Shown one piece after another: positions 57,486 to 64,000 of a stretch of 64,000 nucleotides of DNA (positions within the stretch are counted from its first letter, which is position 1; each line of letters starts with the position of its first letter). The DNA is from Roseomonas fluvialis (GTDB taxonomy: Bacteria; Pseudomonadota; Alphaproteobacteria; Acetobacterales; Acetobacteraceae). A model generated the notes under the pieces. The model worked only from the letters and a program-made list of their open reading frames with translations. It ran no database searches and had not been told where the DNA came from. The stretch spans positions 1 to 64,000 of the forward strand of contig NZ_AP025637.1 of assembly GCF_022846615.1 (NCBI RefSeq). The letters run 5' to 3'. The position numbers and the translations under genes were made by a program.

Positions 57486-58558
57486 CCCGAATCGCATCCG
57501 TGCAGCGGGTGGCGATGCGCCACCCGGGCGATGTCGCGGCCGTCGCGGCGCTGCTGGATACAGGGCTCGACCCGCGCAGCATCGTCGCCATCCTCGGCAA
57601 GACCGAGGGCAATGGCTGCGTCAACGACTTTACCCGCGCTTATGCCGTGCAAGCGCTGTGCGTGATGCTCGCGACGCGGCTGGGCAGCACGGTGGACGAA
57701 GTTGCCGCGCGCGTCGCCATGGTCATGTCGGGCGGCACGGAGGGCGGCCTGTCGCCACACTTCATCGTGGTGTCGGTCAGCGAGACGCAGGTCCCGCCGA
57801 CCGGCGCGCTTGCCATCGGCACCGCCTTCACGCGCGACTTCGCGCCGGAGGAGATCGGCCGCAGGGCGCAGGTGGAAGCGACCGCCACCGCGGTGCGCGC
57901 GGCCATCGACGATGCTGCGATCGACGATGTCCACTACGTGCAGGTGAAGTGCCCGCTGCTGACCAGCGAACGCATCGCGCAGGCGCGCGCGCCGGTTGCG
58001 ACGACGGATACCTACGCTTCGATGGGCCTGTCGCGCGGCGCCAGCGCACTCGGCGTCGCGGTGGCCCTCGGTGAGGTTGCCGGCGTGACCGACGACGCCA
58101 TCGGCGCCGACACGTCGCTGTATTCGGGCGTGGCGTCCTGCTCCGCCGGCGTCGAACTGACCCGCAACGAGGTCGTCGTGTTCGGCAATTCCCACGCCTG
58201 GGCCGGCGACCTGCGCATCGCCCATGCGGTGATGCAGGACGGCATCGACCTGCCCGCCATCCATGCCGCGCTGCGCGGCGCGGGCCTCGATCCCGGCGGC
58301 GGGCAACTCGCCCCAGACCAGGCTGCGCGTCTGGTGGCACTGCTCGCGAAGGCCGAACCCTCCAGCACCGGCCGCATCCGCGGCAACAGGCACATCATGA
58401 ACGACGACAGTGACATCAACGCGACGCGCCACGCCCGCGCGCTGGTCGGCGGCGTGGCCGCAGCAGCCACCGGGTGCACCGACCTGTTCATCTCCGGCGG
58501 CGCCGAGCACCAGGGCCCCGATGGCGGCGGCCCCGTCGCCGTCATCGCGCGCCGATGA
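57482..58558 (+). CDS. Ring-opening amidohydrolase, barbiturase/cyanuric acid hydrolase family
   Basis: This 358-aa enzyme belongs to the small AtzD/TrzD/barbiturase family, which opens cyclic imide rings. It shows the three internal repeats, each with a Lys-Ser dyad: K40 (LGKTEGNGCVND) with S83 (MSGGTEGGLSPH), K156 (QVKCPLL) with S221 (SCSAGVEL), and K290 (LLAKAEPSS) with S338 (ISGGAEHQGPDGGG). Length equals family members. Barbiturase would make ureidomalonate; cyanuric acid hydrolase would make carboxybiuret, which decays to biuret. Sequence alone does not decide between them. It overlaps both neighbours by ATGA. Confidence 0.9.
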   Translation: MTRIASVQRVAMRHPGDVAAVAALLDTGLDPRSIVAILGKTEGNGCVNDFTRAYAVQALCVMLATRLGSTVDEVAARVAMVMSGGTEGGLSPHFIVVSVSETQVPPTGALAIGTAFTRDFAPEEIGRRAQVEATATAVRAAIDDAAIDDVHYVQVKCPLLTSERIAQARAPVATTDTYASMGLSRGASALGVAVALGEVAGVTDDAIGADTSLYSGVASCSAGVELTRNEVVVFGNSHAWAGDLRIAHAVMQDGIDLPAIHAALRGAGLDPGGGQLAPDQAARLVALLAKAEPSSTGRIRGNRHIMNDDSDINATRHARALVGGVAAAATGCTDLFISGGAEHQGPDGGGPVAVIARR

Positions 58559-59442
58559 CCATGCAGCCGCGCGACCGCCTGCGCTACACCGCGCCCTCAG
58601 ACCGCCCACGCCACGCGGGGCCGGGTGGCGCACGCCTGATCGTCTGGCCGGTCGTGAATGTCGAGACCTGGCTGATCGAGAACCCCATGCCGCGCCAGGT
58701 GCTCAGCCCGCCCACCGGTGCGGCGCTGCTGCCCGACGTGCCGAACTGGGCCTGGCACGAATACGGGATGCGCGTGGGCTTCTGGCGCTTCCACGCGCTG
58801 TTCGCGCGCCATTCCATCCGGCCCACCCTGTCGATCAACGGCAGCGTCATCACCCACTACCCGCGCGTTGCCGCCGCCGCGCGCGATGCCGGCTGGGACT
58901 TCATGGGCCATGGCTGGTTCCAGGTGCCGACGCACCGCATCGAGGACCAGCGCGGCATGATCGCGCGGACCACGCAGGCGATCGCGGACTTCACCGGCAG
59001 GCCCTGCGAAGGCTGGCTTGGCCCGGGCCTGACCGAGACGCCGGAAACCCCCGACCTGCTCGCCGAACACGGCATCACGTGGACCGGCGACTTCGTGGTG
59101 GACGACCTGCCCGCGCGCATCGCTACCACGCATGGCGAGATGCTCGCGCTGCCCTATTCCGTCGAGCTCAACGACATCCCCGTGGTGATGATCCAGCACC
59201 ATGACGAGACCGAATTGCCGCGCCGCGCGCGCCTGTCTGCGGCCCGCCTGCTGCAGGAAGCCGAGGGCGATGCGGGCGTGAAGATCATGTGCATCGCCAT
59301 CCACCCCTACATCACGGGCGTGCCGCACCGGATCGCGGCGCTCGAGGCCCTGTTCGACGACCTCGCCGGCGATCCCCGCGTGGCCTTCCTGCAGGGCACC
59401 GAGATCGCCGCCTGGTATCGCGCAAGCGGCGACACCGCCTGA
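58555..59442 (+). CDS. PuuE-like polysaccharide-deacetylase-fold hydrolase
   Basis: This 295-aa protein is a paralogue of the two rutA-operon copies. It has GMRVGFWRFHALFARHSIRP, DFMGHGWFQVPTHRIEDQRG in place of the metal-binding HxxxH, CEGWLGPGLTETPETPDLLA and WTGDFVVDDLPARIATTHG. The AIHPYITGVPHRIAALEAL tail matches the LHPFLIGQPHRIAAL segment of 27401-28312. It overlaps the barbiturase gene by ATGA and ends the operon. A metal-independent cyclic amide or ureide hydrolase role fits family and context; no direct evidence gives the substrate. Confidence 0.8.
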   Translation: MTMQPRDRLRYTAPSDRPRHAGPGGARLIVWPVVNVETWLIENPMPRQVLSPPTGAALLPDVPNWAWHEYGMRVGFWRFHALFARHSIRPTLSINGSVITHYPRVAAAARDAGWDFMGHGWFQVPTHRIEDQRGMIARTTQAIADFTGRPCEGWLGPGLTETPETPDLLAEHGITWTGDFVVDDLPARIATTHGEMLALPYSVELNDIPVVMIQHHDETELPRRARLSAARLLQEAEGDAGVKIMCIAIHPYITGVPHRIAALEALFDDLAGDPRVAFLQGTEIAAWYRASGDTA

Positions 59443-59468
59443 ATCAGGGGGCGTGGGGGCGCGCCGCG

Positions 59469-61244
59469 TCACACGGATCCTTGTCCCGCGGGGTCGAGCG
59501 GCCTGACCTCCACATCGCCCACCCCGCGCAGCGCGAACACGCCCAAGGGCGGCGGCAGCGACGCATCCTCGATGCCTGCCACCAGCACGCGCTGCCCGAC
59601 CGTCTTGCCGAGTTCCTGCAGCCGCGCCGCGATGTTCGCGGCATCCCCGCAGACCGTCCAGGTGAGGCGCGCGCCGCCCATCTCGCCCACCAGCACCTCG
59701 CCGGCCGCGACACCGATACGCGTCTCGCCGAAGCCCAGCGCAACCGCCTCGGGCTGGCGGCGGAAATCCTCCGCGAAGGCATCGATGGCGCGCGCGGCGG
59801 CCAGCGCGCGCTGGCCCACATCCTCCATCGCGACCGGCGCGCCGAACACGCCCAGCACGCTGTCGCCGATCAGCCGCTCCAGCGTGGCACCCTGCGCAAG
59901 CAAGGCCTGCTCGACCCCGCGCAGGTAGTCGTTCAGCGCCGCGACCACCGCCTGGGGTTCGCCCGTGCGCACCATGGCGGAGAAGCCCGCGAGGTCGGTC
60001 ATCACCACCGCGACGCGGCGGCGTTCGGGCTGCAGCCGCTCGGCCTCGGGCATCGCAAGCAGCCGTTCCACCACGCCGGTCGGCAGGCGATGCGCGAAGC
60101 GGGCGGCCAGCCGTGCCTTCTCCCGCGCCAATCGCAGCGCGGCGGCGGCGGCCTCGGTCAGGCCCGCCAGCAGCGCGGCGGCCGCCGGCACCAGCGGGTC
60201 CAGGAGCAGCGGCCCAAGGCGCAGCGCCGCCGCGGCCAGGCCGACCCAGCCGAGCGCGACCAGCGCCGCGCCCACCAGCCCCGCCGCCGTCCGCCAGCGC
60301 ACCAGCGCCGCCGCCGCCAGACCCAGAAGCAGTGCTGCCAGTGCGCCGGCCAGGGCGCCGCCGGGCGCGCGCAGCGGCACCCAGCCTGTCGCTAGCTGCG
60401 CCGCCGCCTCTGCCTGGATCACCACCGAGGGCGTGAAGGGCCCGAGCACCGAGGGCCGCAGTACCGCCGCCCCGGGCGCCGTCACGCCGACCACCACGAT
60501 CCGCCCGCGCAGCACCTCGACCGCCGGCGCGCCCGCCAGCACCGCCGCGGCCGGGACCTGCGGCACCGACGCGGCAGCCGGATGCAGCCTCAGCAGGGCA
60601 TCGGGCGGCAGGGCGATGCCCGCGTCGCCCAGCTGCAGCAGCCCCTCGCGCAGGATCAACGCCGGCGCCTCCAGCGCACGGGCCAGCGCCGCGACCGCGA
60701 GGCCCGGCAGCAGCGCATCCGGCCCGGCACGCACCAGCATGGGCGCCACGCGCACCACCGCCCCGGGCAGCCCGGCGAAGCCGACCGGCGCCCCGCCCAC
60801 GGCGGGCGCCGATATGCCGGGCAGCATCTGGAGCGCCGAGAGGTCCGGCGCCCCCAGCACCACCATGCCCGGCCCGGGGGGCGGCGGGCCGGTGCCCGCC
60901 AGCACGGCCTGCACCGCGGGCGCCGAGGCGAGTGCCGCCGCCAGCGCGGCATCGCCCGGCGCGGGGTCCGGCAGCGCGACATCGAGAGCGATCGCGGCTG
61001 GGCGCGCCACCGCCGCGGCCGCCAGCAGCCGCGCCAGCGTCGCCCGCGGCCAGGGCCAGGGACCATGGGCCGCGAGCGCAGCCGCATCGATCGCGACGAT
61101 CACCACCGGTGTGGTGCGATCGGGCGGGCGCGGCACGGCCTGGACCAGCAGGTCGGTCGCCGCATCGCGCGCGCGTTCGGCAATGCGCGGCGCCAGCAGA
61201 GTCGCGACCACCAACAGCCCGGCGGCGATCGCGCCGGCCTTCAT
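59469..61244 (-). CDS. CHASE2-domain adenylate/guanylate cyclase
   Basis: This 591-aa membrane cyclase has an N-terminal helix, an extracytoplasmic CHASE2 sensor domain (about 30-310), three closely spaced helices (about 320-390) and a class III cyclase domain. The metal-binding Asp residues are in VVMTDLAGFSAM and ERLIGDSVLGVFGAP, and the transition-state Asn/Arg in CGDAANIAARL. The substrate-contacting Lys normally at KxIGD is Arg here (RLIGD); the usual Thr partner is present (TWTVCG). The product could be cAMP, and a Crp-family gene lies 43 nt upstream in the same direction. Confidence 0.87.
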   Translation of the reverse strand: MKAGAIAAGLLVVATLLAPRIAERARDAATDLLVQAVPRPPDRTTPVVIVAIDAAALAAHGPWPWPRATLARLLAAAAVARPAAIALDVALPDPAPGDAALAAALASAPAVQAVLAGTGPPPPGPGMVVLGAPDLSALQMLPGISAPAVGGAPVGFAGLPGAVVRVAPMLVRAGPDALLPGLAVAALARALEAPALILREGLLQLGDAGIALPPDALLRLHPAAASVPQVPAAAVLAGAPAVEVLRGRIVVVGVTAPGAAVLRPSVLGPFTPSVVIQAEAAAQLATGWVPLRAPGGALAGALAALLLGLAAAALVRWRTAAGLVGAALVALGWVGLAAAALRLGPLLLDPLVPAAAALLAGLTEAAAAALRLAREKARLAARFAHRLPTGVVERLLAMPEAERLQPERRRVAVVMTDLAGFSAMVRTGEPQAVVAALNDYLRGVEQALLAQGATLERLIGDSVLGVFGAPVAMEDVGQRALAAARAIDAFAEDFRRQPEAVALGFGETRIGVAAGEVLVGEMGGARLTWTVCGDAANIAARLQELGKTVGQRVLVAGIEDASLPPPLGVFALRGVGDVEVRPLDPAGQGSV

Positions 61245-61287
61245 GCCGTCGCGCCCGCGCCGGGGGGCGCGTGGGGCGGCCGTCGCT

Positions 61288-61959
61288 TCATGCCTCGCCC
61301 AGCGCGCGCAGGGCCTCTGGGTCCAGCAGGCGCAGGCCGGCGCGGGCAGGTTCCACCAGGCCGCGGGCGCGGAAATCCGCCAGCACGGCATTCACCTTGG
61401 GGCGCGTCGCGGCGACCAGCGCGGCGATCTGCCCCTGCGGCAGGCGCACCAGGCCGGACGGATCTGCCTTGGACAGTTGCAGCAGCGCCGTGGCCAGCCG
61501 CGCCTGCAGCGTGCGCAGCCCGACCGATTCCGTCTGGTCGGTGGTGCGGCGCAGCCGGCCGGCCAGGGTGCGCAGCAGCGCGCCGGCCACCGTCGCGTCG
61601 GTGGCGATGATCGCTGCGGCGTCGGCATGGCGGAACATCAGGGCACGGACTGGCGTGAGCGCGGTGGCGTCCGCGCTGCGCGGCCCGCCGTCGATGAGCG
61701 CGATCTCGCCGACCGGCTCGCCCGGCCCGGCGAGCCCCAGCGTCAGCTCGCGCCCGGCGGCGGAGGCGAGGTGCAGCCGTACCAGGCCATCGAGCACCAC
61801 GAGCATGCCCTCTCCGGGGTCGCCGCGGCGGAAGATGGTGGCGCCCGCGTCGTGGCGCACCTGGCGCGCCGCGGCGGCCAGCAGGTCGCGCGCCGCGGGC
61901 GGCACGCCCTCCAGGATGGGCAGGCGGTCAAGCAGCCGGCGGGGGTCGATCTCGGTCAC
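61288..61959 (-). CDS. Crp/Fnr-family transcriptional regulator
   Basis: This 223-aa protein has a cyclic-nucleotide-binding beta-roll (about 15-125) with GDPGEGMLVVLDGLVRLH and the phosphate-cassette-like GEPVGEIALIDGGPRSADAT. A dimer helix and a C-terminal helix-turn-helix follow (LPQGQIAALVAATRPKVNAV). The cassette resembles the cAMP-binding GEMALLDGxPRSA type. No Fnr cysteines are present. Next to the CHASE2 cyclase, it probably reads that enzyme's product. The start at 61959 (MTEIDPRRLLDRLPIL) is typical for the family. Confidence 0.9.
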   Translation of the reverse strand: MTEIDPRRLLDRLPILEGVPPAARDLLAAAARQVRHDAGATIFRRGDPGEGMLVVLDGLVRLHLASAAGRELTLGLAGPGEPVGEIALIDGGPRSADATALTPVRALMFRHADAAAIIATDATVAGALLRTLAGRLRRTTDQTESVGLRTLQARLATALLQLSKADPSGLVRLPQGQIAALVAATRPKVNAVLADFRARGLVEPARAGLRLLDPEALRALGEA

Positions 61960-62099
61960 GGGGCGCCATTCTGCCCAGCCGGCCGGCGCGACGCCATGCG
62001 CCGTCGTGCGCCCGGGGGGGCGCCCTGCACCCGCTCCCCGGCCGGGCAGGCGCCGGGCTCAGCCTGGAGCGCGGCCATGGCGCGTCGGCCCCGGTGCCG

Positions 62100-62909
62100 T
62101 CAGAGCACGAAGTCGGCGACGTTGAGCAGGAAGGCACCCTCGATCCGCACCTCGAGATCCGCGGTGCGGTCGCCATTGGTGTCGGCGCGCAGGATGGTGA
62201 CGGATTCGCCGCCGCCCACCACGTAGATGTCGTAGCGCAGCTCCCCCGCGGTGCCGGTGAACTGGCGGTCGCCGCGGAAGGTGAAGGCATCGTCGAAATC
62301 GCTGAAGCCGCCGCCGCTGTCGCGCGCGTCGATCAGCGACAGGTCGATGCGGTCGATCCCCTGTTCGAAGTCGCGGATGACGTCGCGCGCCTGCATCTGG
62401 CTGTCGGTCTCGCGCCAGAATGTGAAGCTGTCCGCGCCGCTGCCGCCGGTCAGCGTGTCCTGCCCTGCGCCGCCGATCAGGGTGTCGGCGCCGCTGCCGC
62501 CCCACAGCTGGTCGTGATCCGCCTCGCCGCGCAGCCAATCATTGCCTGCGTCGCCGAACAGGGCATCGTTGCCCTCGCTGCTGCGCAGGTCGTCGTTGCC
62601 CGAACCGCCGTGCAGCGCGTCATTGCCGCCATCCCCCGCCAGCATGTCGCGGCCGTCGCCGCCGTGGAGCACGTCGTTGCCCTCGCCGCCCAACAGGTCG
62701 TCGTCGCCGGTGCCGCCGCGCAGGATGTCGTGGCCGCCACCGCCGCGCAGGTCGTCGTCGCCGGAGCCGCCCTCGAGGAGATCGTCGAGGTCTCCGCCGC
62801 GAACATAGTCATTGCCGCCGCCGGCCATGACATGGAAGGCGAAGTCGGCATTGCTGCCGAAGGACAGTGAATTGGCCGCGTCATTGCCGAAGATCGGTAT
62901 GCGGAACAT
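62100..62909 (-). CDS. RTX calcium-binding protein
   Basis: This 269-aa acidic protein consists mostly of about a dozen GGxGxDxLx nonapeptide repeats (residues about 29-155), such as GGEGNDVLHGGDGRDML, which fold into a calcium-filled beta-roll. The C-terminal part has a DVIRDFEQGIDRIDLSLID segment, as in many type I secreted proteins, and ends hydrophobically (LLNVADFVL). It lacks a Sec signal, which fits secretion by a type I system. No HlyB/HlyD-type export genes are in the window. Whether it has any enzymatic domain is doubtful. Confidence 0.9.
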   Translation of the reverse strand: MFRIPIFGNDAANSLSFGSNADFAFHVMAGGGNDYVRGGDLDDLLEGGSGDDDLRGGGGHDILRGGTGDDDLLGGEGNDVLHGGDGRDMLAGDGGNDALHGGSGNDDLRSSEGNDALFGDAGNDWLRGEADHDQLWGGSGADTLIGGAGQDTLTGGSGADSFTFWRETDSQMQARDVIRDFEQGIDRIDLSLIDARDSGGGFSDFDDAFTFRGDRQFTGTAGELRYDIYVVGGGESVTILRADTNGDRTADLEVRIEGAFLLNVADFVL

Positions 62910-62978
62910 GGCTGCATCCTTTGCCTGTTGCCGCGGGGTGCGGCCTGGCAGGCAGGATGACGCGTGCCGGCTGCACCG

Positions 62979-62998
62979 CCTGTTCCCGCGGGAACAGG
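62979..62998. promoter_or_regulatory. Perfect 20-bp palindrome between GNAT and RTX genes
   Basis: CCTGTTCCCGCGGGAACAGG is fully self-complementary. It lies 7 nt beyond the GNAT stop on the minus strand and 70 nt before the RTX start. It could terminate GNAT transcription, although no T-run follows, or be an operator for the RTX gene. The rest of the 96-bp gap shows nothing else. Confidence 0.5.
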
Positions 62999-63005
62999 GC
63001 GTGGG

Positions 63006-63581
63006 TCAGCCGCGCGCCAGGTGTGCGGGCACCTTGAGGCCGAGCCGCCGCGGCACCGGCCAGGTCTCGCGCACCGTGCGCAGGCGCTGGAAGCCGGCCG
63101 CGACATAGGCCGGCAGAGCGCGCGGGTGGTCCGCCGTGCAGGTGTTCACAGTGACGGCCGCGCGCCCCGCGGCCCAGGCCGTGTCGATCGCGTGGCGCAG
63201 GAAGGCGCGGCCGATCCCGCCGCCGATCGCCCAGGGCATCAGGCCGAAATAGGCCAGGTTCACGACATGAGTCGCGCGCCGGTCCAGTTCGTAGAAGCCG
63301 GCTGGTTCACCATCCCGGACCAGCACATGGACCGAGATGGCCGGCATCGCGAGCAGCGCCGCGAGGTCGGCATCGGACGCGGTGCGCCGCATCCACCAAA
63401 GCCAGGGCTCGCCCACCGTGTCGTACAGGTAGCGGTAGAAGGGCACCGAACAGCGCGCCGCATGATCCACGCGCAGCCCGTGCGGCAAGGGGCGCGGAGG
63501 GTCGGTCGGCGGTGCCTCCATGCGCAGGAAGGTGACGTCGACCGCCACCTCCTCGATGCCATCCGAAAGCGTCGCCGCCAT
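63006..63581 (-). CDS. GNAT-family N-acetyltransferase
   Basis: This 191-aa protein has the acetyl-CoA-binding GNAT core. VHVLVRDGEPAGFYELDRR forms the central strands, NLAYFGLMPWAIGGGIGRAF holds the pyrophosphate loop (a GGGIG variant of Q/RxxGxG/A), and TVNTCTADHPRALPAYVAAGF gives the Asn/Tyr motif near the C-terminus. A GGAGAGGGA ribosome binding site supports ATG 63581 over an upstream in-frame start at 63620. The acceptor substrate is unknown. Confidence 0.85.
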   Translation of the reverse strand: MAATLSDGIEEVAVDVTFLRMEAPPTDPPRPLPHGLRVDHAARCSVPFYRYLYDTVGEPWLWWMRRTASDADLAALLAMPAISVHVLVRDGEPAGFYELDRRATHVVNLAYFGLMPWAIGGGIGRAFLRHAIDTAWAAGRAAVTVNTCTADHPRALPAYVAAGFQRLRTVRETWPVPRRLGLKVPAHLARG

Positions 63582-63651
63582 GGCCGCGTCCCTCTCCCCG
63601 TGCCGTGACTGTCGCGGCACGGCGCGGCGCCGGTCAAGCCGCGCGCGCGGA

Positions 63652-64000
63652 TCAGTTGTCGAGGAACGACCGCAGCTTTCGCGACCGCGACGGGTGCTTC
63701 AGCTTGCGCAGTGCCTTCGCCTCGATCTGGCGGATGCGTTCGCGCGTCACGTTGAACTGCTGGCCAACTTCTTCCAGCGTGTGGTCAGTGTTCATGCCAA
63801 TGCCGAAGCGCATGCGCAGCACGCGCTCCTCGCGGGGCGTCAGGCTGGCCAGCACGCGGGTGGTGGCCTCGCGCAGGTTCGACTGGATCGCGGCATCGAG
63901 CGGGATGATCGCTGCCTTGTCCTCGATGAAGTCGCCGAGGTGGCTGTCTTCCTCGTCGCCGATCGGCGTTTCGAGGCTGATCGGCTCCTTGGCGATCTTC
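63652..64000 (-). CDS. rpoD: RNA polymerase sigma factor RpoD, C-terminal part (runs off window)
   Basis: This is the 3' end of the primary sigma factor gene; the rest lies beyond position 64000. The visible 115 residues read from [20 protein letters not shown] (region 3) through [15 protein letters not shown] (region 4.1) to [20 protein letters not shown], the region 4.2 helix that binds the -35 promoter element. The end KLRSFLDN is the usual RpoD C-terminus. Identification is secure from region 4 alone. Confidence 0.97.
   Translation of the reverse strand, partial: KIAKEPISLETPIGDEEDSHLGDFIEDKAAIIPLDAAIQSNLREATTRVLASLTPREERVLRMRFGIGMNTDHTLEEVGQQFNVTRERIRQIEAKALRKLKHPSRSRKLRSFLDN

Noticed and set aside
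62500-62830. Regular short repeats that could suggest a CRISPR array or VNTR
   Set aside because: The periodicity is about 27 bp and encodes RTX nonapeptide units in frame; there are no constant repeats with unique spacers.

Overview
The window is high-GC DNA from a free-living alphaproteobacterium. It opens with the replication-initiation block dnaA-dnaN-recF-gyrB. A short alphaproteobacterial-type HPr kinase with a regulatory PTS, several Bug-family (tripartite tricarboxylate transport) periplasmic receptors, and a GC-rich coding style with dispersed intergenic palindromes together suggest Acetobacteraceae, probably Roseomonas-like. The family-level assignment is inference. No rRNA, tRNA, CRISPR array, insertion sequence or prophage was seen.

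Layout. 0.1-7.2 kb: dnaA, dnaN, a small membrane protein, recF, gyrB. 7.3-17 kb: a class III aminotransferase, an MFS transporter, an ATP-dependent hydantoinase/oxoprolinase pair (hyuB-hyuA) coupled to a Bug receptor, a GST, a thioesterase and a thiolase. 17-19.4 kb: ahcY with an AT-rich operator-like dyad, and two small secreted proteins. 19.5-23.4 kb: a regulatory PTS operon, hprK-rapZ-EIIA-HPr-EI. 23.5-26.3 kb: a threonine/serine dehydratase, a Bug receptor and two paralogous small secreted proteins built of 11-residue repeats. 26.5-34.1 kb: an eight-gene minus-strand operon made of a RutA-type pyrimidine monooxygenase, a spermidine/putrescine-type ABC importer, an N-carbamoylsarcosine-amidase-like hydrolase and two PuuE-like deacetylase-fold proteins. 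34.3-47.8 kb: mixed metabolism, including a leaderless family 5 binding protein, a rhodanese, a Bug receptor, glpD, an enolase-superfamily enzyme, an SDR, MaoC-LOG-ribF, an M20 peptidase, a YnfA protein, a soluble chemotaxis transducer and a persulfide-dioxygenase-like MBL enzyme. 47.9-51.5 kb: a three-subunit molybdenum hydroxylase. 51.6-59.4 kb: an ArsR regulator, an FCD-type GntR regulator, and its presumed target operon (split allophanate hydrolase, NMT1/SsuABC-type importer, barbiturase/cyanuric-acid-hydrolase family enzyme, a third PuuE-like protein). 59.5-64 kb: a CHASE2 nucleotide cyclase with a Crp-family regulator, an RTX protein, a GNAT acetyltransferase and the 3' end of rpoD.

Theme. 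Several loci point to scavenging nitrogen from cyclic ureides and pyrimidine-like rings. These are HyuAB with the CSHase-like hydrolase, the RutA operon, and the Mo-hydroxylase plus barbiturase plus allophanate-hydrolase region. Each of the last two groups has its own ABC importer, and the PuuE-like paralogues link them. The 52.1-59.4 kb operon, with a textbook GntR-type inverted repeat 58 bp before its first gene, is the best candidate for a little-described catabolic system. Individual family assignments are mostly strong. Substrates and pathway order are inferred.
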